Part shown: positions 53,440 to 63,667 of the stretch, one piece after another
How the letters are laid out: each line of letters begins with the position of its first letter
Numbering within the stretch: the first letter of the stretch is position 1
DNA from: Meghimatium bilineatum
Lineage: Eukaryota; Mollusca; Gastropoda; Stylommatophora; Philomycidae
Direction: 5' to 3'
NCBI GenBank assembly: GCA_034231615.1
Contig: CM067319.1
Location: 8,232,391-8,296,390, forward strand
Length of the DNA: 64,000 nucleotides
Notes under the pieces: model-generated
Database searches by the model: none
What the model was told of the DNA's origin: nothing
Seen by the model: only the letters and a program-made list of their open reading frames with translations
Program-made: the position numbers and the translations under genes

Positions 53440-53945
53440 TGGATCAGAGGGTATTAGGGTGGATCAGAGTGTATACGGGTGGATCAGAGTGTATACGGGT
53501 GGATCAGAGTGTATACGGGTGGATCAGAGTGTATACGGTGGATCAGAGTGTATACGGATGGATCAGAGTGTATACGGGTGGATCAGAGTGTATACGGGTG
53601 GATCAGAGTGTATACGGGTGGATCAGAGTGTATACGGGTGGATCAGAGTGTATACGGGTGGATCAGAGTGTATACGGGTGGATCAGAGTGTATACGGGTG
53701 GATCAGAGTGTATAAGGGTGGATCAGAGTGTATTAGGGTGGATCAGAGTGTATACGGATGGATCAGAGTGTATACAGGTGGATCAGAGTGTATACGGTTG
53801 GATCAGAGTGTATACGGTTGGATCAGAGTGTATTAGGGTGGATCAGAGTGTATACGGGTGGATCAGAGTGTATACGGGTGGACCAGAGTGTATACGGGTG
53901 GATCAGAGTGTATACGGGTGGATCAGAGTGTATATGGGTGGATCA
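53440..53945. repeat. 20-bp minisatellite at the LINE RNase H start, about 25 copies
   Basis: The unit gtggatcagagtgtatacgg, 20 bp. The LINE codons WIRVYTDGS would be tggatcagagtgtatacgga then tggatcag, so the coding sequence itself holds a 20-bp-spaced tggatcag repeat that could have seeded the expansion. Confidence 0.96.
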
Positions 53946-54337
53946 GACAGAATTCAGTAAGACATGGGGGAAGTGGTATATAAATGAAATACACAGATGA
54001 CACAATTTATATCATATGTATACCAACAAGGAATTAATGCAACAAATATGACTCTAAAGTCAAAGCTATTTGTACAGCTGCAGAGAAACTTTTAACATTG
54101 CACAAGACTTCGTCACACTCTATTGTACTACTTAAAATGCAAGATCAGTACTAGAGGCACTACAATCCAATAAACTGCCAGAGTAGATAAATAAACTAAC
54201 ATCGGTGTAGAGTTATACTGCAATGGATTCCATCACACTGTGGAACCGCTGAGAATGAGAAAGCCGATCAACGGGCCAAGGAGGGTTCTAATATACAACA
54301 ACCTGATGTACCAATCAGCTATCAACAAATTTAATTC

Positions 54338-54495
54338 CGCCGACGACGGATGTGTTGGGCCATTCGCGCAAATAAAACGACTACACAACGCATTTCCATT
54401 CTCTGGACTACATTTAACTGGAAATCTTGTAGGACCATTGTCCTGTTACAAGAGAAATCCAGCGGGAGTTTGAGAATGAATGCTGAAGAAGAAGA
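54338..54495 (+). mobile_element. SINE-A inside the LINE
   Basis: cgccgacgacggatgtgttg to gaatgctgaagaagaagatg. It separates RNase H from the LINE C-terminus. Confidence 0.93.
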
Positions 54496-54835
54496 TGAAC
54501 CAAATGAAATCCATGATAAAGGCAGAACGACAGCCTAACTTACATCCACGGCACAACTACCACCTACTTAACAGACAAGAACAGGTCATCATATTTCGAC
54601 TGAGAACTGGACACAATAGACTAAACAGTCATATGTATACAAAATTTAAAATTGGTACATCAGCAAAGTGTAATTGTGGACAAGCGAACCAGACTTCAGA
54701 GGATATCCTTCAAGAATGTACAAGCTATAACACATTAAGATGCACATACTGGCCTTCTGATACACCTACGAATGTTAAACTCTGTGGTACACAACAAGAA
54801 ATGGAAAACATTATACAATTTAGATAATATTAGCC

Positions 54836-55432
54836 AACAATTCATGCAAGAAACAACACTGCAGATATAGATATTATTAGACATCAATTTATACAAGAAA
54901 CAATACTGCAGATATAGACATTATTAGACAACAATTTATACAAGAAACAACACTGCAGATATAGACATTATTAGACATCAATTTATACAAGAAACAACAC
55001 TGCAGATATAGACATTATTAGACATCAATTTATACAAGAAACAACACTGCAGATATAGACATTATTAGACAACAATTTATACAAGAAACAACACTGCAGA
55101 TATAGACATTACTAGACAACAATTTATACAAGAAACAACACTGCAGATATAGACATTATTATACAACAATTTATACAAGAAACAACACTGCAGATATAGA
55201 CATTCCTAGACAACAATTTATACAAGAAACAAAACTGCAGATATAGACATTACTAAATAACAATTTATACAAGAAACAACACTTCAGATATAGACATTAC
55301 TAAATAACAATTTATACAAGAAACAACACTGCAGATATAGACATTATTATACAACAATTTATACAAGAAACAACACTGCAGATATAGACATTATTATACA
55401 ACAATTTATACAAGAAACAACACTGCAGATCA
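54836..55432. repeat. 47-bp satellite, inverted relative to 1-968, about 13 copies
   Basis: The unit aacaatttatacaagaaaca, acactgcagatatagacatt, attagac is the reverse complement of the left-edge satellite. It starts directly after the LINE stop codon. Confidence 0.97.
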
Positions 55433-55477
55433 TTATCTTCATTATTTTGACAGTCGAAAATAATGACTAAACTTAAG

Positions 55478-55640
55478 AGGGGCGTGACCCAGAGGAGTAC
55501 TGAAGTCGAAAATGTCAAGTCAAAAGGCGGAGATATCACAGATATACTCTAAATCACGACCAAAAAAATATTTTCGTTCTCCGGAAAGCATCCTGTTAAC
55601 ATGCAGGAGTTTGAGAACGAACGCAGAAGAAGGAGGAGAA
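55478..55640 (+). mobile_element. SINE-B 3' half
   Basis: gcgtgacccagaggagtact, gaagtcgaaaatgtcaagtc, ggaaagcatcctgttaacat, gagtttgagaacgaacgcag and a GAA/GGA tail. Confidence 0.85.
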
Positions 55641-55646
55641 GAAAAT

Positions 55647-58600
55647 ATCAGATGTGTCGGTCTATTGGCACAAATAAAACAGCGATACAAAACATCTACG
55701 TTCTCTATAGAAAGTCATGCTTGAAATCTAGTAAGACCTTTGTTCCGCTACAAGAGAGAGATGGGAGTATGAGAACAATACAAGAGAGAGATGGGAGTAT
55801 GAGAACAATACAAGAGAGAGATGGGAGTATGAGAACAATACAAGAGAGAGATGGGAGTATGAGAACAATACAAGAGAGAGATGGGAGTATGAGAACAATA
55901 CAAGAGAGAGATGGGACTATGAGAACAACTTTGTTCCGCTACAAGAGAGAGATGGGAGTATGAGAGCAACTTTGTTCCGCTACAAGCGAGATGGGAGTAT
56001 GAGAACAACTTTGTTCCGCTACAAGAGAGATGGGAGTATGAGAACAACTTTGTTCCGCTACAAGCGAGATGGGAGTATGAGAACAACTTTGTTCCGCTAC
56101 AAGAGAGAGATGGGAGTATGAGAGCAACTTTGTTCCGCTACAAGAGAGAGATGGGAGTATGAGAACAACTTTGTTCCGCTACAATAGAGATGGGAGTATG
56201 AGAACAACTCTGTTCCGCTACAAGAGAGATGGGAGTATGAGAACAACTCTGTTCCGCTACAAGAGAGATGGGAGTATGAGAACAACTTTGTTCCGCTACA
56301 ATAGAGATGGGAGTATGAGAACAACTCTGTTCCGCTACAATAGAGATGGGAGTATGAGAACAACTCTGTTCCGCTACAATAGAGATGGGAGTATGAGAAC
56401 AACTCTGTTCCGCTACAAGAGAGATGGGAGTATGAGAACAACTTTGTTCCGCTACAAGCGAGATGGGAGTATGAGAACAACTTTGTTCCGCTACAAGAGA
56501 GAGATGGGAGTATGAGAGCAACTTTGTTCCGCTACAAGAGAGAGATGGGAGTATGAGAACAACTTTGTTCCGCTACAATAGAGATGGGAGTATGAGAACA
56601 ACTTTGTTCCGCTACAAGAGAGAGATGGGAGTATGAGAATAACTTTGTTCCGCTACAAGAGAGAGATGGGAGTATGAGAACAACTTTGTTCCGCTACAAG
56701 AGAGAGATGGGAGTATGAGAACAACTTTGTTCCACTACAAGAGAGAGATGGGAGTATGAGAACAACTTTGTTCCGATACAAGAGAGAGATGGGAGTATGA
56801 GAACAACTTTGTTCCGCTACAAGAGAGATGGGAGTATGAGAACAACTTTGTTCCGCTACAAGAGAGATGGGAGTATGAGAACAACTTTGTTCCGCCACAA
56901 GAGAGAGATGGGAGTATGAGAACAACTTTGTTCCGCTACAAGAGAGAGATGGGAGTATGAGAACAACTTTGTTCCGCTACAAGAGAGATGGGAGTATGAG
57001 AACAACTTTGTTCCGCTACAAGAGAGATGGGAGTATGAGAACAACTTTGTTCCGCTACAAGAGAGATGGGAGTATGAGAACAACTTTGTTCCGCTACAAG
57101 AGAGATGGGAGTATGAGAACAACTTTGTTCCGCTACAAGAGAGAGATATGGGAGTATGAGAACAACTTTGTTCCGCTACAAGAGAGCGATGGGAGTATGA
57201 GAACAACTTTGTTCCGCTACAAGAGAGAGATGGGAGTATGAGAACAATTTTGTTCCGCTACAAGAGAGAGATGGGAGTACGAGAACAACTTTGTTCCGCT
57301 ACAAGAGAGAGATAGGAGTATGAGAACAACTCTGTTCCGCTACAAGAGAGAGATGGGAGTATGAGAACAACTTTGTTCCGCTACAAGAGAGAGATGGGAG
57401 TATGAGAACAAATTTGTTCCGCTACAAGAGAGAGATGGGAGTATGAGAACAACTTTGTTCCGCTACAAGAGAGAGATGGGAGTATGAGAACAACTTTGTT
57501 CCGCTACAAGAGAGAGATGGGAGTATGAGAACAACTCTGTTCCGCTACAAGAGAGATGGGAGTATGAGAACTACTTTGTTCCGCTACAAGCGAGATGGGA
57601 GTATGAGAACAACTTTGTTCCGCTACAAGAGAGAGATGGGAGTATGAGAACAACTTTGTTCCGCTACAAGAGAGAGATGGGAGTATGAGAACAACTTTGT
57701 TCCGCTACAAGAGAGATGGGAGTATGAGAACAACTTTGTTCCGCTACAAGAGAGAGATGGGAGTATGAGAACAACTTTGTTCCGCTACAAGAGAGAGATG
57801 GGAGTATGAGAACAACTTTGTTCCGCTACAAGAGAGAGATGGGAGTATGAGAACAACTCTGTTCCGCTACAAGAGAGATAGGGAGTATGAGAACAACTTT
57901 GTTCCACTACAAGCGAGATGGGAGTATGAGAACAACTTTGTTCCGCTACAAGAGAGAGATGGGAGTATAAGAACAACTTTGTTCCGCTACAAGAGAGGGA
58001 TGGGAGTATGAGAACAACTTTGTTCCACTACAAGAGAGATGGGAGTATGAGAACAACTTTGTTCCGCTACAAGAGAGAGATGGGAGTATAAGAACAACTT
58101 TGTTCCGCTACAAGAGAGAGATGGGAGTATGAGAACAACTTTGTTCCGCTACAAGAGAGAGATGGGAGTATGAGAACAACTTTGTTCCGCTACAAGAGAG
58201 ATGGGAGTATGAGAACAACTTTGTTCCGCTACAAGAGAGAGATGGGAGTATGAGAACAACTTTGTTCCACTACAAGAGAGATGGGAGTATGAGAACAACT
58301 TTGTTCCGCTACAAGAGAGATGGGAGTATGAGAACAGCTTTGTTCCGCTACAAGAGATAGATGGGAGTATGAGAACAACTTTGTTCCGCTACAAGAGAGA
58401 GATGGGAGTATGAGAACAACTTTGTTCCGCTACAAGAGAGAGATGGGAGTATGAGAACAACTTTGTTCCGCTACAAGAGAGATGGGAGTATGAGAACAAC
58501 TTTGTTCCGCTACAAGAGAGAGATGGGAGTATGAGAACAACTTTGTTCCGCAACAAGAGAGATGGGAGTATGAGAAGAACTTTGTTCCGCTACAAGAGAG

Positions 58601-58985
58601 ATGGGAGTATGAGAACAACTTTGTTCCGCTACAAGAGAGAGATGGGAGTATGAGAACAACTTTGTTCCGCTACAAGAGAGAGATGGGAGTATGAGAACAA
58701 CTTTGTTCCGCTACAAGAGAGAGATGGGAGTATGAGAACAACTTTGTTCCACTACAAGAGAGATGGGAGTATGAGAACAACTTTGTTCCGCTACAAGACA
58801 GATGGGAGTATGAGAACAACTTTGTTCCGCTACAAGAGAGATGGGAGTATGAGAACAACTTTGTTCCGCTACAAGACAGATGGGAGTATGAGAACAAGTT
58901 TGTTCCACTACAAGAGAGATGGGAGTATGAGAACAACTTTGTTCCGCTACAGAGAGATGGGAGTATGAGAACAAACGAGACACAA
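55647..58985 (+). mobile_element. SINE-A whose 3' module is expanded about 3.2 kb
   Basis: A normal SINE-A 5' part (atcagatgtgtcggtctatt, gcacaaataaaacagcgata, gaaatctagtaagac) runs straight into the array at 55741. After the last unit, gagaacaaacgagacac may be the remains of the SINE end. No intact (GAA)n tail remains. Confidence 0.9.
55741..58975. repeat. Giant 30/40/42-bp minisatellite from the SINE-A 3' module, about 78 copies
   Basis: The unit tttgttccgctacaagagag plus agatgggagtatgagaacaac, with 40-bp (gagat) and 42-bp (gagagat) forms. The first six units are a 30-bp version (aatacaagagagagatggga). It aligns with SINE-A ttgtcctgctacaagagaga through gggagtttgagaatgaac. Copies are very uniform, suggesting recent expansion. 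Confidence 0.98.
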
Positions 58986-59425
58986 TGTATTTGTCTGTCC
59001 CTTCTGCCACCACTAATCATGGACTCTAGGTCTATATTGTTTGGAAAACCAAAAACAACCTTCTTCCTGATTTCGCAAAGTATGGGAAGCAAAAAAGAGA
59101 TGACAAAACTGGCTAAGATCAAAGGAGACTATGACAATGTCACACGAGGTCAGATGTCATTAATCCCCCCACATTCTCTGACCTTTGTGTCACAGGTAGT
59201 ATCACTAGTTCCCTCTGTCAAGTTTTGACTTACCCAAGACAAATTTATAACACCCAGACAGAACTGTTAATGTCTGGAAAAGACTTTAAGTCTTCAGTAT
59301 TTTATTATTATTTTAAATGTCGTTAAGTAAACTGACTCTAACCCATGTCCTCTATCTGTCCTTGTCTCCGAACTCTTTCACTCGATCTTTTCTAGTTATC
59401 TTTCTTCGAATACTGGATCAAAGAG
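58986..59425. other. Unassigned stretch
   Basis: ORF 58965-59228 starts within the array and has no recognisable domain. No feature is supported. Confidence 0.45.
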
Positions 59426-59429
59426 CACG

Positions 59430-59520
59430 TAGTAATGGATAGTTGGATCCGCAACCAACTAACGATCCAACTAAATAACCTTCTAACCAAACATCCAACG
59501 ACCTAACCAACCAACCAACC
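59430..59520 (+). mobile_element. Diverged LINE/SINE-D-type tail
   Basis: gtaatggatagttggatccg, then caaccaac and (AACC)n, resemble the catgagcccatggaccgctg, gatcagcaaccaacc tail at 24930 and 38780. Confidence 0.45.
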
Positions 59521-59536
59521 GTCCTAGAATACATTC

Positions 59537-59810
59537 AACCCGTGTGTTGCCAGGACCCGAGAGGCAAAGAATAGCAACAATGTTTACCTTATATGCATAA
59601 CGTAAGAGGCGACTAAAGAAGTTATGGAATGGAGTTGGCTGTACCATCACATATAGGGTCAGTGACCAAAACCATTCTAACGTTGTATGTGTATGATCGA
59701 AAGGCGCAGATATCGCAGTAATGCTGTAAACTATGACACAACGAATCCCGTTCTCTGCACTATATCCCGCTAATCTGCTGAGTTTGAGAATGAACGACGA
59801 AGAAGAAGAA
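59537..59810 (+). mobile_element. SINE-B, near full length
   Basis: cccgtgtgttgccaggaccc to gacgaagaagaagaa. Confidence 0.9.
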
Positions 59811-59824
59811 TATATTCACTTCAA

Positions 59825-60135
59825 CTAGTCATGAAGTGGATACTATCTGTAGCATACAAGGAAATGGGAGAGCATATCAAATGACTAAGGAGGATATTAC
59901 GGACAAACCAAATAGACGTACTGTTCACATACCATCAGGAAAAACCAAGAATCTAGTCACTCAGAAAGCCAAAAGCACCAACACAAGATGACTATCAAAT
60001 TATTTCAGAACATGGCAAAACCGACTCGAAGTCACATGCACATAAGAACAGGATTGGTAGCACAGCAATAGCAAACTGCAAAGCATATACTTCAAGATTG
60101 TCCTGGATATGAGGCGCTGAGTAAAACACACCATA
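59825..60135 (+). mobile_element. LINE RNase H-lineage 3' end
   Basis: Decayed, but RTGLVAQQ, then QTAKHILQDCPGYEALSKTH (60070-60130), is the recognisable QT..HILQDCP end. The frame is broken before it. Confidence 0.7.
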
Positions 60136-60268
60136 GAAACAACAACAAAACACAGACCCATAGAAACAACAACAAAACACAGAACAAAGGAAACAACAAC
60201 AAAACACAGACCCATAGAAACAACAACAGACCACAGACCCATAGAAACAACAACAAAACACAGGCCCA
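60130..60268. repeat. 27-bp minisatellite, about 5 copies
   Basis: catagaaacaacaacaaaac plus acagacc. It starts at the LINE 3' end. Confidence 0.94.
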
Positions 60269-60282
60269 TTGAAACCCGTTTT

Positions 60283-60612
60283 TATTTGATGTGGTTACTT
60301 TCAACCTTTGTGTATTTTATGTGATTACTTTCAACCTTTGTGTATTTGATGTGGTTACTTTCAACCTTTGTGTATTTGATGTGGTTACTTGAAATCTTTG
60401 TATATTTGATGTGGTTACTTGCAATCTTTGTGTATTTGATGTCTTTTCCTTCAATATCTGTGTATTTTATGTGGTTACTTTCAATCTTTGTGTATTTGAT
60501 GTGGTTACTTTCAATCTTTGTGTATTTGATGTCTTTTTCTTCAATCTCCGCGTATTTGATGTGTTTACTTTCAATATTTGTGTATTTAATGTGTTTACTT
60601 GCATACTTTCTG
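60283..60612. repeat. 30-bp minisatellite, about 11 copies
   Basis: tttgtgtatttgatgtggtt plus actttcaatc. Open in frame (CVFDVVTFNL). The ORF 60340-60834 extends beyond it by about 74 unrecognised codons. Confidence 0.94.
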
Positions 60613-61055
60613 TCATTTAGCTGTTTCTGTAAAATGTTTGAGACAGAATTACAAAAAGGGCATAACGCGTCATTACAGTCTGCATCAGATACAAGATACG
60701 TGCTCTATCCACAGGAGGGAACCATGGACATGGATATAATCCATGCTAGTGGACTCAGAGTGACCTCCCAAGCACCACACGCCACATATCTTTCAGAGGG
60801 AGTTAGGGTTAAGTACGTCGTGACCTTTCCGTAGAACAAAGACGGGGCGATAAATAGGAGAAGGAAGGTTAGGGGTGTCTGCGCGTGTGTCTGGACTGTG
60901 TATTCGTGAGTACTTCTGTGCCACAGTATTCATGTGTGAGATTATGAATGAGTCGCATGTACGGTCGCTTGTGCGTGTGTGTGTGTGCGTGCTTGTGTGC
61001 GTGCATGCTGTTCTGGGTGCCTACGTGAGGTTATGTTTATGTTTATGTGTGTATA
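60613..61055. other. Unassigned stretch
   Basis: Contains the unrecognised C-terminal part of the 60340-60834 ORF (FETELQKGHNASLQSASDTR and onward) and a GTGT-rich tract near 60975-61045. The ORF part has balanced composition but no known motif. Confidence 0.35.
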
Positions 61056-61056
61056 T

Positions 61057-61118
61057 TTCTTCTTATTCTGCGTTCGTTCTCACACATCTGAAAATTAAAA
61101 GGAGGTAGTTCGGAGAAC
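61057..61118 (-). mobile_element. SINE-B 3' fragment
   Basis: ttcttcttattctgcgttcg, ctcacacatctgaaaattaa, ggtagttcggagaacta. Confidence 0.65.
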
Positions 61119-61129
61119 TAGGTACATAA

Positions 61130-61195
61130 CTCTTGTAGTTTGCCATTGCTTTCAGGAGGCAACCCGTTTAGCGAATAGCACACACGAAAACAATA
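61130..61195 (-). mobile_element. LINE fragment, 65 bp
   Basis: ttgtagtttgccattgcttt, then caggaggcaacccgttta, matches 36952-36985 of the minus-strand LINE. Confidence 0.6.
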
Positions 61196-61204
61196 TCCTA
61201 GCAA

Positions 61205-61300
61205 GAAAACTGTTTTGTTGTTTTTTGTTGTTGTTTTTTGTTGTTGTTTTTTGTTGTTGTTTTTTGTTGTTGTTTTTTGTTGTTTTTTTTGTTTTGTTTC
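61205..61300. repeat. (GTTGTTTTTT)n T-rich repeat
   Basis: About six units of gttgttttttgttgtt type. Confidence 0.95.
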
Positions 61301-61515
61301 TTTGTCATATAAAGAGACATAACAGCATTGAAAGATTAATAGCTGAAAGAGTTCACGGCAACAGTGGAATGTGGCGCCCAATACGACTATGGTGCAGTGG
61401 TATATCAGATTGTTTAAATATGTCTCTGACTGCGGCAAGTCAACTCGCCCAGAATCGCGGAGTGTTCAGAGATTCCATAAGGAAGAACACGTTCTGGAAA
61501 GAATGTGTCACATGA
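61300..61515 (+). mobile_element. LINE C-terminal end
   Basis: HIKRHNSIERLIAERVHGNS, RPIRLWCSGISDCLNMSLTA, SQLAQNRGVFRDSIRKNT: the .HIKRHN.IERL...W...I...L.M....A..LA.NR..FR pattern of the C-terminus at 26186. Confidence 0.8.
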
Positions 61516-61523
61516 GATAGATA

Positions 61524-61757
61524 GTCCGAAGAACGAAACGCGTTGTCATGGTTTACAACAGCTTTGCTGCGGTGTCTGCGCCTTTTGGACTGATACTCCA
61601 GACTTAACATGGCTTCTGGGTAACTTTGACTCCATATCGGATGGCACAGCCAACCCCAACCCCATAACCTTCATACTACTCGCCTCCTGCGACATGCATA
61701 GAGGGTAATTATTGGTGATATTCTTCGCTCCCCTTTCGGGCCCGGCAACACCTAGCA
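61524..61757 (-). mobile_element. SINE-B lacking its tail
   Basis: gtccgaagaacgaaacgcgt to cctttcgggcccggcaacac. The stretch from 61760 to 61975 is AT-rich and unassigned. Confidence 0.88.
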
Positions 61758-61979
61758 AAACAGTATTATGATATGCGGTCCTGATGAGAGTGACGCAGTA
61801 ATAAAACCAAGGTTGCGATAACTAGAATAAAGTATTATTGTTACTTGTTTAACTAAAATAATCAAACGAATATAAAAAGGACATTACAGAAAACAACGAT
61901 AAAGTAGCATAACCTTAGTGTTGCTTTGTTGTTGTTTTATTTTTTTTTTTACATTAGTTGCGTTATTTGTGAGTTATTA

Positions 61980-62165
61980 GTTAAACCAGTAACCATATTA
62001 CACTAGCCTAGTGTATTTGTGTATGTGTAAACCAGTAACCATATTACACTAGCCTAGTGTATTTGTGTATGTGTAAACCAGTAACCATATTACACTAGCC
62101 TAGTGTATTTGTGTATGTGTAAACCAGTAACCATATTACATTATTCTAGTGTATGTGTGTATATG
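61980..62165. repeat. 46-bp tandem repeat, about 4 copies
   Basis: gtaaaccagtaaccatatta, cactagcctagtgtatttgt, gtatgt. Each unit contains the palindrome acactagcctagtgt. Confidence 0.95.
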
Positions 62166-62193
62166 TAAACGTTTGTGTGTGTGCTCGTTGTGT

Positions 62194-62194
<1 letters not shown>

Positions 62195-62228
<34 letters not shown>
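62195..62228. repeat. (TA)n microsatellite
   Basis: About 16 TA units immediately before a SINE-B tail. Confidence 0.97.
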
Positions 62229-62230
<2 letters not shown>

Positions 62231-62453
62231 TTCGTCCTCGTTCGTTCTCAAACTCCTGCAGATGAGCAGAATGTAGTCCGGAGAACGGAATGCGTTATGT
62301 AATGGTTTACAACATTACTGCGATATCTGCGCTTTTCGGTCTGACACACTTTAGAGAGCCAACTCCACCCAATAACTCCTTATGTCGTGCATGGAAGGTA
62401 AACAGTGTTGTTATTCTTTGCTCCCCTCTCGTGCCCCGGCGTCATACGGGCGA
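62229..62453 (-). mobile_element. SINE-B, internally deleted
   Basis: ttcttcgtcctcgttcgttc to gtcatacgggcg. The central tcggatgtgtc to tatgggatgg part is reduced. TA-rich sequence on both sides suggests insertion into a TA repeat. Confidence 0.88.
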
Positions 62454-62640
62454 TATATATGTATATATACGTAAATGTGAACAGACTCCCCGTGAGTGTG
62501 ATGCTGACTCTTGGCGTACTGTGTACTGATGATAGTTTAACTAAATCTTTTCGACATGACAGACACATTTTCAGAGATCTCCTAATGTACACAGGAAACA
62601 TGAGCCTGGGGAGGCTTGCACTTCCTGGGCATCTACGTTT
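62454..62640. other. Unassigned stretch
   Basis: No supported feature. Confidence 0.5.
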
Positions 62641-63280
62641 TCTTCTTCTTTATCGTGTTTTCTCAAACTCCCACTGGATCTCTCTTGTAGCAGGAAACAT
62701 TCTCAAACTCCCACTGGATCTCTCTTGTAGCAGGAAACATTCTCAAACTCCCATTGGATCTCTCTTGTAGCAGGAAACATTCTCAAACTCCCGCTGGTTC
62801 TCTCTTGTAGCAGGAAACATTCTCAAACTCCCATTGGATCTCTCTTGTAGCAGGAAACATTCTCAAACTCCCACTGGATCTCTCTTGCAGCAGGACACAT
62901 TCTCAAACTACCACTGGATCTCTCTTGCAGCAGGACACATTCTCAAACTCCCACTGGTTCTCTCTTGCAGCAGGACACATTCTCAAACTCCCACTGGATC
63001 TCTCTTGTAGCAGGACAACATTTTCAAACTCCCGCTGGATCTCTCTTGTAGCAGGACACATTCTCAAACTCCCACTGGATCTCTCTTGTAGCAGGACAAC
63101 ATTTTCAAACTCCCACTGGATCTCTCTTGTAGCAGGACAACATTTTCAAACTCCCGCTGGATCTCTCTTGTAGCAGGACAATGGTTCTACTAGATTTTCA
63201 GCGGGATATAATCCACAGAATAAAACTGCATGTGTCGCTGTTTTATTTGCGTCAATGGTCCGACACACCCGTCTTCGGCG
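62641..63280 (-). mobile_element. SINE-A with internal 40-bp array
   Basis: Tail (tcttcttctttatcgtg), 13 copies of a 40-bp unit, then normal SINE-A (atggttctactagattttca, gtgtcgctgttttatttgcg, acacacccgtcttcggcg). Both SINE ends are intact around the array. Confidence 0.95.
62661..63180. repeat. 40-bp minisatellite from the SINE-A 3' module, 13 copies
   Basis: ctcaaactcccactggatct plus ctcttgtagcaggaaacatt. The same SINE segment as the giant array at 55741, but on the other strand and with its own variants (aggacacatt, aggacaacatttt). Confidence 0.98.
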
Positions 63281-63667
63281 GAAATATAAATAAAACACAT
63301 ACTTTGCCCACAAAAATACATACTGAAATCGGATTGCAGAGCGCATATATCGCTGCCTCACTGTTTAATCGCGGTACAATGTAACAGCTGAACTATTCCG
63401 AGGGAACTGAGAAATACATGTGGTCATGATCTCATCACAACGTGTTCCCACAGTCGCCGTGGGTGACCGTTGACCATAGATTAGATATAATGTCCTGTCT
63501 AGACTGCGGGGTTGATTAACTTTTACTCTATGCAGCCCATGGTTTATAAACCTCTCGAGCAGAGTACACGGTCAAAGTGGTCGCGATTTACGTGAAGAAT
63601 TATAAACAGTAGATGCATGGTATCCCTCTATAGCGAATCTTTTTATAACAACTTTTTAAGATCCACA
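63281..63667. other. Unassigned stretch
   Basis: No supported feature. Confidence 0.5.

Larger units (their letters stand above)
52105..54830 (+). pseudogene. RT + RNase H LINE, interrupted
   Basis: VLVAWIDLRTAFGKLWK (the first RT aspartate block), FLSNWIARVQVNGKQSN, NDLIEILRGTKEALYAGDLI (the catalytic ADD is mutated to AGD), ENAVVATQMLQ, TYLGVTFDAKKSWKHHI, KIAILRKLSGTTWGA, RPHLEYGSTAWSSSSNTTLQ, NLDRVQNQALRIISGAMRST and MQSLKERRDTK. RNase H follows, with TDGS-like text in the array and IPSHCGTAENEKADQRAKEG near 54232-54290. The 3' end is QVIIFRLRTGHNRLNSHMYT, KCNCGQANQTSEDILQECTS. Interrupted at 53097-53214, 53440-53945 and 54338-54495. Confidence 0.9.

Noticed and set aside
55601..59122. 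Many 60-150-codon repeat ORFs in the giant array
   Set aside because: Explained by the 42-bp (14-codon) unit of the SINE-derived minisatellite. Frames break wherever 40-bp units occur.
60340..60834. 164-codon gene
   Set aside because: The first 90 codons are a 30-bp array. The remaining 74 are unrecognised and lack independent support, so no gene was called.
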